A stretch of 64,000 bases of DNA from Aliidiomarina minuta (GCF_003987145.1 NZ_PIPL01000003.1:124001-188000), one strand, 5' to 3'. Positions 41,901 through 49,813 are shown, counted from the first letter of the stretch. Notes: generated by a model not told the origin, from the letters alone. Numbers and translations: made by a program.

Positions 41901-42626
41901 GCGCTGGAGAAATTCTTTATCGTTTTTGACGATATCAACCGCCGGGTTGGTCAGTATAGCCGTCGTTTAACCGAAGTAGTTGGCGATGAATTGAACCTCG
42001 AAGGCATCAACCGTTCGGAGGTCAAAATCAGCTCGACTATTGACGAGCTGGGTTTCTGGCAACCTTTGAAAAACCTGACCCGACTGTTTCGTAGCTGGAA
42101 TGAATCCGGTGCCTTATTGCCGGATAAGGACTATCTGGACACCCTTTCAGATGTTGCGGAATTGCTGCGAGCCGATCAGGAATACAGTCTTGAGTCGCTG
42201 CTTAAATTAGAGCTGCACTTAAACGAACGCGGATCTGAATTAGTGATTCGCAATGACCGCCAGTTGCTGGAATCGTCCAGTCATGGCATGGCGTATTTAA
42301 TTCTCTGCAAGTTTTTGCTTGCCTTCACCCGTTTGCTGCGGGGCGAGAGTGATGTCGTAGTGCACTGGCCGATTGACGAGATAGGTACGCTGGCGTACCA
42401 CAATGTAGAAAAGCTTTTTGCCGCCTGTGACAGTAATAATATCCAAATTGTTGGTGCCTTCCCGAATCCTGAGTCGGATGTGCTGATGTTATTTAAGCAT
42501 CGTTATTTAATAGAGCCGCACCCGGAGCAGCCAGGCAAAGGCCAGCTGAAGCGCATTCAACCGCGTATTTCGAGGCTTAGTGAAAAGCTGCAGCAAAAAG
42601 CTGCACAGGCGGAGGTGTCGGCATGA
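38955..42626 (+). CDS. jetC: SMC-like ATPase of a Wadjet/Mks condensin (JetC/MksB)
   Basis: 1223 residues. Head: INGHMPGIVELALDG, Walker A GTNASGKTT (30-38). Two long coiled-coil arms rich in Gln, Glu, Leu (about 285-560 and 640-1010) meet at a non-coil hinge around PGSLRHFLRQHYEGW. C-terminal head: an atypical ABC signature SSSHGM (1107-1112) and Walker B VVHWPIDEIG with D1141-E1142. The short hinge and head signatures fit the MukB/MksB/JetC branch. It should dimerise, bind the kleisin, and extrude DNA loops. No strong ribosome-binding site is visible before the ATG. The stop overlaps jetB (ATGA). Confidence 0.88.
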   Translation: MSQLLRIIMINGHMPGIVELALDGHSNICGTNASGKTTLQRMVPVFYGEQPNRVVPKTRDRFDVYYLPYQNSYVVYEYSRANGDRAQVVLTKGSDGVDYRFVDAPYAPEQYLQEELEGVRAVSYADWGQALRRANIDSSHKIGATSEYRSIIQNDIAAMRGNRKDGIKLRQLAARYALVQSPQRLRHIEKLVSAVHAKEGKMDTLKSMLATILEEDGHKRPENTFKPARIRTWIQEMRQYMNQEELQKQFSVVQQTASDVEDNLAILWQLKPLLEQDLGEQKQARADAEQSLQQCTHKLNDSEAEYKIQQRQANDELAEVKAELSQLQSRLDDLQDRYEKYQERDMDGLQRDTEKLSLWREELLELGEQYKLMMEKHDDAQRKLDEHKMKLQDALQRLQSKNQQRIHAIRQQQDEVRDRQQTTLSELQQEYQQQLDAQHAEFQNQLQEVSAQLAAVKTQLQLSPLTSAEQEEVVQVDARMEEAQQQLNLSNSAVERAQREFEQSRQQRVQKDSDLTQARQALHQVEKEQTELRKQLNPTPGSLRHFLRQHYEGWEHNLGKVIAEPLLQRQDLAPELDPGREKNLFGLELDLGAIESPEYARDESWMIEQLESVEQRLESASQHKELQQKELAQASQQVSEQEQKLHQLQQQKRHVEQDLEFARDAKQRLLAAQRELVKERHAELAKTQQQYEQKQADLQQQRSEVLATIRHQQKEQELEYKATFQDELQRLQEQLADLELQIETKLNANKETLNELEKAFAEQLASEGVDSKRLQNLKAQIQQHKEQIHQIESRQQELTEYRDFMRIDWQHNRPRWMQQEQQAKKAELEKTQQLEQLKSEFAAQEKQLLQQQKHYKQQMQDATVKVQDLSLLVQRLADLRLSEAATDNTISTLDLSERLGRAHAALEQQGKLQRALKEQVDNFESLVRREASTDFLQLMDREYAGLGEQPNEQQRIEALQALLKILQDQQLQIVDQGKNIGGALEKFFIVFDDINRRVGQYSRRLTEVVGDELNLEGINRSEVKISSTIDELGFWQPLKNLTRLFRSWNESGALLPDKDYLDTLSDVAELLRADQEYSLESLLKLELHLNERGSELVIRNDRQLLESSSHGMAYLILCKFLLAFTRLLRGESDVVVHWPIDEIGTLAYHNVEKLFAACDSNNIQIVGAFPNPESDVLMLFKHRYLIEPHPEQPGKGQLKRIQPRISRLSEKLQQKAAQAEVSA

Positions 42627-43243
42627 TGCAACATGGCCCTTTACTGGAAAAATTACTAACCGGTGCTTTTATTTGCGCTATTAGCGACAGCGAGAACTTT
42701 CGACGCCTGCAGGACGAGCAACTGCAAGAACAGGTGAGTGATTATCTGAAACCCCTGAACCGGAGGCTGGCGCAAAGCCAGGACGGCAGTGTCTTTTTTG
42801 TGGCCTATCAAGAGCTGGATAACCATGCCCGGGAAACGCTGAAGCAACAGTTCAGTCAAACCATCAGCGCCTTATTGCCATTGCTGGAATGGATGCAACT
42901 GGTGCAGGAAGCGCTGGGTAAAGACGGCGCGCTGGCGGCTGGCGATACCATTAAACTGCAGGAATTTGCCTTAAAAACCGAAGATAACCAAAGTTTGCGG
43001 CAACGCTTGCAGGCGCTGGCGAACGATAAGTTTTTTAATTCTCAGGCCGACGCAGTGGATGCTCAGGTCAAACAAATATTCAAAAGGTTGAAGGAAAATG
43101 GCTATTTGCGTCAGCCCCATGGCGACCGTCAGTATTACGAAGTGACCGGTAAAATTGAACATCTGATCGAACTGGTGCGTTTTATTCGTGACGAAGAAAA
43201 CCTGCCAGTCAGTGAAGAGCCCGAGCAGGAGGAGCTTCTGTAA
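42623..43243 (+). CDS. jetB: MksE/JetB-like condensin subunit
   Basis: 206 residues of helical, winged-helix type: HGPLLEKLLTGAFICAISDSENFRRLQDEQ at the N-terminus, FALKTEDNQSLRQRLQALANDKFFN and FKRLKENGYLRQPHGDRQYYEVTGKIEHLIELVRFI at the C-terminus, ending acidic. It matches MksE by pattern, the KITE-like subunit that binds the kleisin. Start overlaps the jetC stop; a second ATG directly follows. Confidence 0.82.
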   Translation: MMQHGPLLEKLLTGAFICAISDSENFRRLQDEQLQEQVSDYLKPLNRRLAQSQDGSVFFVAYQELDNHARETLKQQFSQTISALLPLLEWMQLVQEALGKDGALAAGDTIKLQEFALKTEDNQSLRQRLQALANDKFFNSQADAVDAQVKQIFKRLKENGYLRQPHGDRQYYEVTGKIEHLIELVRFIRDEENLPVSEEPEQEELL

Positions 43244-44481
43244 TGGATGAACAGCAGCTGGCCAGTAATCTGCTGAGTCTGGGCAGCGAACGCCTGGCGC
43301 TGATTGGCAAACACAGCAAAGCCTTGATGCAGGGTTACCTGAAAGGCGAGATTGACGAAACGCAGTTTTCTGAGCGTGCCTTAAAAAGGCTGGTCAAAGC
43401 GCGTCTGTTGTATCAGCCGGATGAAAGTCGCGGCCTGGTGCTGTCGTATCTGCTCAATAACCTGATAGCCAGCATGGTCGAGGACGAGCAACGGCGCAGT
43501 ATTCATGCTGATACCGCTGACAAATTGGAGAGTATTCGCACTGGGGTGAGTACCTATCGTGAAGCTCAGTATCGGGGTGACTACCCGCGCGCAGAGTTGC
43601 AGTTGCAGCTGGTAACCGAGCAGGTGCACAATCTGGCGGGCCAGTTTGAGGAAGCTATTGATAGTTTGTGGCATCGGCTGAATTCCAATTTTGGTTTTGT
43701 CAGTAACCTGGCAGATAAGATCCGCGAAAACGAAAGAGCACAAAATCAGATCCGCCGTTTACTGGACGGTTTGTCGCTGATTAATTTCAATGAATTGATT
43801 GAACTGGGCGAGGGCAATGCCACTCTGCGCAAGTTGCTGGTCACTCAGCTGCAAACGCGCATGAACCAGCATCACGGTAGCTTGCTGGAAGTGCAAAAAC
43901 GTCTGGTGCAATTGATGGGACGGTTCAGAGAGCAACAGGCGCGGAGCCTGCTGGTCAGTAACATGGCCGCCTTTTTGCGCCAGCACCCAGGTTTTCAGGT
44001 TGGCGATTATGCCTGGCGTAGTCAGGTTCCTGAATTAATTAATCAGGCAGCACCCATACTCCCGGCAGCGGCTATCGCCCTGGACCGAAGTCAGAATTAC
44101 CCGGCATTGACAGACCTTCTAAAGGCGCTACCAGCACCCGCGAGTAGTGCTACGCCGCCGAGCGAAAACGCGGCGGTTGGCGAAGGGCAAAAGGATGAAG
44201 AAGTCGCGGCTCGTCAACAGGCATTGAAAAATGACGTGGAGAGCTTCTATCTGGAAGCTCTGGAGCGTGACCACAGTCTGTCTTCTTTGCAGTATCTAAG
44301 CGAGCAGAATTTGGACTGGGACGCCGAAATCTGGCTGTTTCAGGTGCTTGCCGAACATCAGGGTTTGCCTGTACCTCAACGCAAAGTATTTAAACTGCAG
44401 CGTGAAGAGGTCCCTGCTCATATTTTTAACGATCTGAGAATTATAGAGGATGTCAGTATTCAGTTTCAGGGGGAACTCTAG
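43243..44481 (+). CDS. jetA: Kleisin subunit MksF/JetA-like
   Basis: 412 residues. The N-terminal winged helix is suggested by QFSERALKRLVKARLLYQPDESRGLVLSYLLN. Then a helical middle (AELQLQLVTEQVHNLAGQFEEAIDSLWHRL, VSNLADKIRENERAQNQIRRLLDGL), a low-complexity Ala/Pro/Ser/Glu linker (about 300-325) and a C-terminal winged helix (LPVPQRKVFKLQREEVPAHIFNDLRI). This is the kleisin layout bridging the SMC heads. The ATG shares one base with the jetB stop (TAATG). Family assigned by context and layout. Confidence 0.78.
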   Translation: MDEQQLASNLLSLGSERLALIGKHSKALMQGYLKGEIDETQFSERALKRLVKARLLYQPDESRGLVLSYLLNNLIASMVEDEQRRSIHADTADKLESIRTGVSTYREAQYRGDYPRAELQLQLVTEQVHNLAGQFEEAIDSLWHRLNSNFGFVSNLADKIRENERAQNQIRRLLDGLSLINFNELIELGEGNATLRKLLVTQLQTRMNQHHGSLLEVQKRLVQLMGRFREQQARSLLVSNMAAFLRQHPGFQVGDYAWRSQVPELINQAAPILPAAAIALDRSQNYPALTDLLKALPAPASSATPPSENAAVGEGQKDEEVAARQQALKNDVESFYLEALERDHSLSSLQYLSEQNLDWDAEIWLFQVLAEHQGLPVPQRKVFKLQREEVPAHIFNDLRIIEDVSIQFQGEL

Positions 44482-44483
44482 GC

Positions 44484-45353
44484 GTGGCAGAGCTTTCGGC
44501 AAAAGCGCGACAAGTGCTGAGTACCTTATATAAGCAGATGCAGCATGCCCAGGCGGTTAAGAAAAAACGTACCCGCTATATTAATGAAATTCTGGATTGG
44601 TGTTATCAGGCTGACTTGATTCGCTCCGGTGAGCTACAAGGGCAGTATTTTTATTTTGATAAAACTTTATTAGAGCGTATTGATGCGCTACTGCGCCTGA
44701 GTCAGGCCGGTAGCATAACGCATGGAATTCATGGCGATCGTTTGCAGCAGGCGCTGGTTACCAATGCTGAGCATAAAGGCGTCGGTAACAAGCCGAGAGA
44801 AAATCGAGTGCTTATCGCAGTATCACAACAAGAAGTCAGTTTGCCTGTTGGAATTAATTTGCCAGCTGCAGAGCATGGCTGGGTTTATCTGGATGTGCAT
44901 TTTGAGCAACTGGATCTGCAGGTATTTACAGAGTTGGTGGTGGTAGAAAACCTGGATTGTTTTTATCAGTTGAGTCGTTTTCAACTCCCCTGGAATGACA
45001 AGAGCCTGCTTCTGTACCGTGGCGACTCCGAATTTGGTGGCGGCAGAGCTCAGTTATGTAAACGCTGGCTGGCTACAGGCAAAGCCTTGAAGTTCTTTGC
45101 CGACCTTGATCTGAAAAGCATGCATGAAGCCCTTTATTCCGGCTACACACATCTTGCAGTACCTCAGTTGCAGGACTTTACCGCCAGGGCGAGTGGCGCT
45201 CACTGGCGGAGCGAGCAGCACGCTTTTATGAATGCAGAGACGACGGGTCTTTTAGCGCCTTATCTTGAATATGCCAAAGATAATCAGCGTGCTCTGTTAC
45301 AACAGTGGCTGCAAGGGCTGCAACTACACTGGCTGGATATCAAAGCGCATTAA
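44484..45353 (+). CDS. jetD: Short TOPRIM-type JetD/MksG-like putative nuclease subunit
   Basis: 289 residues, GTG start two bases after jetA. The N-terminal part (1-100) is helical and basic (KKKRTRYINEILDWCY), resembling a winged helix. The C-terminal part shows a TOPRIM-like series: LVVVENLDCF with E155, a GGG turn (185-187), and FFADLDL with D207 and D209. This is the Glu ... Gly-rich ... Asp-x-Asp order of the DUF2220 domain of JetD, which cuts plasmid DNA. It is about 100 residues shorter than the JetD proteins I know. Convergent with deoD by 14 bases. Alternative: a Mks accessory protein with a dead TOPRIM. Confidence 0.65.
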   Translation: MAELSAKARQVLSTLYKQMQHAQAVKKKRTRYINEILDWCYQADLIRSGELQGQYFYFDKTLLERIDALLRLSQAGSITHGIHGDRLQQALVTNAEHKGVGNKPRENRVLIAVSQQEVSLPVGINLPAAEHGWVYLDVHFEQLDLQVFTELVVVENLDCFYQLSRFQLPWNDKSLLLYRGDSEFGGGRAQLCKRWLATGKALKFFADLDLKSMHEALYSGYTHLAVPQLQDFTARASGAHWRSEQHAFMNAETTGLLAPYLEYAKDNQRALLQQWLQGLQLHWLDIKAH

Positions 45354-46044
45354 GAGCGACTTCTATCATGCCGGTGAAGGCTGCTTCGCGTTGCTGACTG
45401 GTAGCTGCGGCTCCGGTTTCCAGGCAGTCTGAGACCGTCAGCAGGCAGGCGGCTTCTTTGTTCAGTTCGGCGGCGATATGAAATAAGGCATAAGCTTCCA
45501 TCTCTACGGCCAGGCAACCGTGCCGACGATGCAATTCGCGGAATATTTCAGATTGCTGGCGGTAAAATACGTCGGTGGAATGAATGCGGCCACTGATTAG
45601 TGGGCGTTGCAGTTGCTCTGCGGAGTTCTTGATTGCCTGGTTCAATGTGGGGCTGGGGTGGGTTAACGGCCCTTCAGCGCCTGAGTAGGCCTGGGCGAAA
45701 CTGGATTCGCTCCAGGCATCATCTGCCAGCAGCAGATCAAAGAGTTGCAGTGACCGGGTATAGGCACCGCAGGAACCGACCCGGATAATACGTTCAACTC
45801 TGAACTGAGTGAAAAGCTCATGGGCGTATATGCCCATACTTGGCATGCCCATGCCGCTGCCCATTACGCTCACGCGCTGTCCTTTATAGTTACCCGTATA
45901 ACCGAGCATGTTACGCACCTGATTAAACTGGGAGACTTCGGTCAGAAAATTGTCCGCGATAAAGCGAGCGCGCAGCGGATCGCCGGGCATCAATAAAGCA
46001 GGGGCGACCTGATCCGGGCTGGCGGCAATATGTACTGTACTCAT
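45340..46044 (-). CDS. deoD: Purine nucleoside phosphorylase DeoD-type
   Basis: 234 residues. VAPALLMPGDPLRARFIADNFL, MGSGMGMPSMGIYAHELF, IRVGSCGA, SDCL near the C-terminus with the catalytic Asp, and EMEAYALFHIA for ribose binding. Reversible phosphorolysis of purine (deoxy)nucleosides. No other deo genes adjoin. Confidence 0.93.
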   Translation of the reverse strand: MSTVHIAASPDQVAPALLMPGDPLRARFIADNFLTEVSQFNQVRNMLGYTGNYKGQRVSVMGSGMGMPSMGIYAHELFTQFRVERIIRVGSCGAYTRSLQLFDLLLADDAWSESSFAQAYSGAEGPLTHPSPTLNQAIKNSAEQLQRPLISGRIHSTDVFYRQQSEIFRELHRRHGCLAVEMEAYALFHIAAELNKEAACLLTVSDCLETGAAATSQQREAAFTGMIEVALNAL

Positions 46045-46122
46045 CTGGATTCCTTTTCGTTAACCTGAGTTGCAGCATAACTGAGAATGCGTAACCCGGC
46101 ATTGATAAGGCGCAAGGCTCAC

Positions 46123-47004
46123 TTATGCGGGATTATTCGCCTTGTGCTGCAAAAAGTGAATGACCTGGTTACGTAAAAAAGTAGCGGCAGGCCCTGGCGA
46201 TCCTAACTGGAAGCTCTGATACACAAAGCCCAGGGTGGCTTCCTGATAACGAAGCTGACTGAGTTCTCCCTTTTGCAGTTCATTAAGTATCAGAGGCTCA
46301 GGTAACCAGGCCCAGCCGCTGCCACTTTTAACCGCGTCCCGCATCACTTCAAAAAGTGTCAGGCCCAAATAATTAGTAGAATAGAGCGCATCGGTAATAA
46401 TTCTGTCGTTGGCCAGGTGGGCCAGAGTAACCTGAGTATAACTGGCCAGGTCGCTCTCTTCGATATTAGGCATGCTGCTCAGTGGATGACTGGAAGCGGC
46501 TACCAGGTGCATCTGGACCGGGGCCAGTGTTTCGCCGAGAGTCTGCTCCGCGTTTGCATACTCCAGACCGAAGGCAAGATCAACGCTTTGCTTCTGCACA
46601 AACTGGGCTAATTCCTGCGGCGGTAACAGATAGACAGATACCGCCGTGAGCGGAAATTCTGCTTTAAGCCGATTCATGGTGGAGCGCCAGAATGCTTCAG
46701 GCAAAGCGTCGTCCCGGGCGATGCGCAGTTCAGTTTCTGTGCCTTGCATGTGCTGGGCACAACGCTGATTTATCAACTCGGTGTTATGCAGCAAACGACG
46801 GCAGTCAGGCAGAATAGCTCTGGCTATGGGGGTAAGCTCTATGCTGTTACCCGAGCGCTGAAAAAGTTGCACATTGAGTTCGTCTTCAAGGACACTCAGG
46901 CTTGCACTCAGGGTGCTTCTCTTAATACCTGTATCTCTTGCCGCTGATGTTATAGAGCCGCAGTCAGCGACAGCTACAAAGGCTTTGATCTGGTCGCTTC
47001 GCAT
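46123..47004 (-). CDS. LysR-family transcriptional regulator
   Basis: 293 residues. N-terminal HTH (FVAVADCGSITSAARDTGIKRSTLSASLSVLEDELNVQLFQRSG) followed by a periplasmic-binding-like effector domain. Divergent from the CDF transporter gene, with a 21-bp palindrome in between, so it may control that gene and itself. The effector is unknown. Confidence 0.9.
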   Translation of the reverse strand: MRSDQIKAFVAVADCGSITSAARDTGIKRSTLSASLSVLEDELNVQLFQRSGNSIELTPIARAILPDCRRLLHNTELINQRCAQHMQGTETELRIARDDALPEAFWRSTMNRLKAEFPLTAVSVYLLPPQELAQFVQKQSVDLAFGLEYANAEQTLGETLAPVQMHLVAASSHPLSSMPNIEESDLASYTQVTLAHLANDRIITDALYSTNYLGLTLFEVMRDAVKSGSGWAWLPEPLILNELQKGELSQLRYQEATLGFVYQSFQLGSPGPAATFLRNQVIHFLQHKANNPA

Positions 47005-47022
47005 AATTCACCTACCTCCATG

Positions 47023-47043
47023 AGTGCTAATTTTATTAGCACT
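47023..47043. promoter_or_regulatory. 21-bp palindrome between LysR and CDF genes (candidate LysR operator)
   Basis: Nine-base arms AGTGCTAAT (47023-47031) and ATTAGCACT (47035-47043) flank TTT. It contains a LysR-type T-N11-A core and lies 18 bases before the lysR start and 69 before the CDF start. Confidence 0.65.
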
Positions 47044-47112
47044 GAGCGATTATGTCGACCTTTTTTGCCGCGTTACTATGCGCCTCTACATCCAGGTTGA
47101 GGAAGCAGTACT

Positions 47113-47997
47113 ATGTCGACGAATCAGGTACAAAGGCGAGCTTTGTTATGTTCCGCGTTTTCTGCGTCGTTATTTGCGTTGTCGGGTCTTATTATGGGGC
47201 TACTGAGTGGTTCCATAATGATCCTCTTTGATAGCGCTTACTCGTTAATAGGCCTGTTACTGGCTGCTTTATCCTTATTTGCGATGCGGGCTGCAAATAA
47301 ACCCGCCAGTCGACGTTATCCTTTTGGTCGTATGACGGCGGAGCCTTTGGCGGTGCTGTTAAAAGGGCTGGTGCTCCTGTTGATTTGCCTGCTTTCCCTG
47401 TTTTCCGCGGCATGGACTTTATGGCAGGGTGGACGTGCTGTTGAGATGGATCTGGTGCTCATTTTTGGAGCTATCAATGTGATAGGTTGCGCAATAACCT
47501 GGGCTTATCTGGCGCGCTGTCGGAAAGACAGTGATGGGCCTTTACTGGTGGCCGAAGTGCGCCAATGGCAAATGGATACCTGGCTGAGCGCCGCGGTACT
47601 TATAGGTTTTATCATAGCTTTTGCAATTAGTCTGACGCCTTATCAACATCTGGCTGTCTATGCGGACCCTGTGATGGTGTTATTAATTGTCAGTTATTTC
47701 TTTAAAACACCCTTAGGGATGATGAAGAAAGCGCTGCGGGAAATTCTGCTAATCAGTGCTGATTCCAGTCTGATTGAACGCCTACAACAGCAGTTACATG
47801 ACTCGCAGGTGCCGGTGTCGACCATACGAGCCGCTCAGGTGGGCAGTTACCTGTTGATTGACGTGGATGTGCCGGAGCAGCATGCAGAACATGCAGGTCA
47901 GGTACGACGGACGATTGAACGACTCTGTACTGAACTGATGCTGCGGCCAGTCAGTGCTGTCAATCTGGTTGCCAGCCATAGCGATACTGAGTGTTAG
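47113..47997 (+). CDS. Cation diffusion facilitator family transporter with atypical metal site
   Basis: 294 residues: six predicted helices and a C-terminal cytoplasmic domain (about 205-294; VSTIRAAQVGSYLLIDVDVP). RRYPFGRMTAEPLAVLLKG is the CDF motif after TM2. The usual metal-binding residues are changed: TM2 reads D40-x-x-x-S44 (FDSAYS) instead of DxxxD, and TM5 reads Q151-x-x-x-D155 (QWQMD) instead of HxxxD. Export of a divalent metal is likely, but probably not classical zinc. GAGGAAG precedes the ATG; a frame overlapping its start (47024) is not real. Confidence 0.87.
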   Translation: MSTNQVQRRALLCSAFSASLFALSGLIMGLLSGSIMILFDSAYSLIGLLLAALSLFAMRAANKPASRRYPFGRMTAEPLAVLLKGLVLLLICLLSLFSAAWTLWQGGRAVEMDLVLIFGAINVIGCAITWAYLARCRKDSDGPLLVAEVRQWQMDTWLSAAVLIGFIIAFAISLTPYQHLAVYADPVMVLLIVSYFFKTPLGMMKKALREILLISADSSLIERLQQQLHDSQVPVSTIRAAQVGSYLLIDVDVPEQHAEHAGQVRRTIERLCTELMLRPVSAVNLVASHSDTEC

Positions 47998-48011
47998 TGG
48001 TGATCTGAGCA

Positions 48012-48284
48012 TTAGTGATGAATGGTAAAACCAGTAAATTCCTGGGTGGCGTGCTCCGGGACTATCTCAATATCATCCACACGGGCTCTTTCAGGTCCTT
48101 GCCAGCACCAGTCGAGCAGTTGTTGTAACTGGTGTTTCTCGCCTTCCGCGATGACTTGCACGCGGCCGTCCGGGAGGTTGCGGGTGAAGCCGGTCACTTC
48201 CAGTTGACGGGCTTTTTCCAGCGTGGACTGGCGGTAAAATACGCCCTGCACTTTTCCAGATATGTAGAAGGTCCAGCGTTGCAT
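48012..48284 (-). CDS. Acylphosphatase
   Basis: 90 residues. FYISGKVQGVFYRQST with catalytic R18 and TGFTRNLPDGRVQVIAEG with catalytic N36 define the family. It hydrolyses acyl phosphates such as carbamoyl or acetyl phosphate. The frame extends up to 48338, but the ATG at 48284 has AAGGAGA in front. Confidence 0.95.
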   Translation of the reverse strand: MQRWTFYISGKVQGVFYRQSTLEKARQLEVTGFTRNLPDGRVQVIAEGEKHQLQQLLDWCWQGPERARVDDIEIVPEHATQEFTGFTIHH

Positions 48285-48361
48285 TGCGTCTCCTTTGGTT
48301 ACATGGTTAATTAGTTTAGGATAGTAACTTTGCTTCATCCGTCCACCAAGGCGAGTACAAG

Positions 48362-49813
48362 ATGTTTGATTTTGATAGTAAATTCTCGATAGAACGTCCC
48401 TACCCCTCGTCTCAGGACGAAACTCTGCAGCGGGCCAATGAAAGCGATCGCGGACGTATTATCAATTCGGCAGCCGTACGTCGTCTGCAGCAAAAAACTC
48501 AGGTATTTCCGCTGGAGCGCAATGCGGCGGTGCGTAGCCGTTTAACTCATTCGCTGGAAGTGCAGCAGACCGGGCGTTTCATTGTGCAGACATTATGTCG
48601 CAAATTGCAGCAACAGCAACCCGGACACCCTTTGCTCAGCTACGAGCGCTCGATGGAAAGCATGGTCGAGATGGCCTGCCTGATGCACGACATCGGCAAC
48701 CCGCCTTTTGGTCATTTTGGCGAGGCGGCGATATCACGTTGGTTTGCGCATTGCCTGCCAGAATTGAAAGGAGGTTTATCGCCCGAGCTGACCCATGAAC
48801 TCGCTAACTTCGAGGGCAACGCTCAGGCGATTCGGCTGATTAGTAATCTGCAGCGGCTCAACCTTACTTATGCCCAGGCTGCGTCGGTGCTGAAATATAC
48901 CCGGTTGGCGGCGGAAGCTAAACCTGAAACCCATGAAGCTTTAAGCTATTTGAAGAAAAAACCGGGCTATTACGCTTCTGAAATTGATTACGTAGAAGCC
49001 CTGAAAAAGGCAGTTAAACTGCCAGACGGGCACCGCCACCCACTGACCTATCTGATGGAAGCTGCTGATGATATCTCCTACTGCCTGGCGGATATGGAAG
49101 ATGGTGTGGATAAGAATATTCTGAGTTACCAGGATTTGAGCCAGCATTTGCAGCAAGAATTTGAGAAGTTATGCGAAAATGCCGGTATTGATGCCGAAGC
49201 TGCACATTTTGCCGACCATAGTTTTGCTGAGGTATTAAGTGCAGCTTTGCAAGCTGCGGACGAAGAGCCTATTAATAAGAAGCATGAATTTTTTGTCAAA
49301 CTCAGAGTGGGTTTTATTCACGCTTTAGTTGAGCATGCCGCCGATACCTTTATTGAACAGCTGCCGTCGGTTTTTGCAGGCAGTCTGAATCAGGCGCTTC
49401 TCGAAGACGATTCTGCCTGTCACCAGTTAATCAAAACCCTTAAAAATGTTGCTGTACGCCATATTTTCAGTGTGCCTGAGGTAGAAACCCTGGAGTTGCA
49501 GGGGTATCGAATCATCACTGGATTGCTCGATTATTACCGACCGTTACTGGAACTGTCGACGGACGAATTCCGTCAGTTAACGCAGGGAGAAGGGCGTCAG
49601 TTATTGCTTGAGAGCCGTTTGTATAAAAGGTTGCCAGGTAAACACCAGCGAGCTTATTTGTTGCAGATAACGCGCAAGCCTGAGCAGGTAGTTGCCGATG
49701 CCCAGACCTGGGAGCTGTATTGCCGCTGCCGTTTATTACAGGACATGGTGAGCGGCATGACCGATCAGTTTGCGCTGGATGAGTTTAATCAGCTTGGAGC
49801 CCGAGCTGGTTAA
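48362..49813 (+). CDS. dgt: dGTPase, E. coli Dgt type
   Basis: 483 residues. ESDRGRIINSAAVRRLQQKTQVFPLERNAAVRSRLTHSLEVQQTGRFI is nearly E. coli Dgt sequence, with HD motif MHDIGNPPFGHFGE and EAADDISYCLADMEDGVDK. It hydrolyses dGTP to deoxyguanosine and triphosphate in the cytoplasm. Divergent from acylphosphatase. Its last 29 bases overlap the convergent hydrolase gene. Second dGTPase of the window. Confidence 0.95.
   Translation: MFDFDSKFSIERPYPSSQDETLQRANESDRGRIINSAAVRRLQQKTQVFPLERNAAVRSRLTHSLEVQQTGRFIVQTLCRKLQQQQPGHPLLSYERSMESMVEMACLMHDIGNPPFGHFGEAAISRWFAHCLPELKGGLSPELTHELANFEGNAQAIRLISNLQRLNLTYAQAASVLKYTRLAAEAKPETHEALSYLKKKPGYYASEIDYVEALKKAVKLPDGHRHPLTYLMEAADDISYCLADMEDGVDKNILSYQDLSQHLQQEFEKLCENAGIDAEAAHFADHSFAEVLSAALQAADEEPINKKHEFFVKLRVGFIHALVEHAADTFIEQLPSVFAGSLNQALLEDDSACHQLIKTLKNVAVRHIFSVPEVETLELQGYRIITGLLDYYRPLLELSTDEFRQLTQGEGRQLLLESRLYKRLPGKHQRAYLLQITRKPEQVVADAQTWELYCRCRLLQDMVSGMTDQFALDEFNQLGARAG

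Noticed and set aside
47024..47206. 60-codon frame between lysR and the CDF gene
   Set aside because: It overlaps the palindrome and the CDF start in a different frame, without ribosome-binding site or family resemblance.
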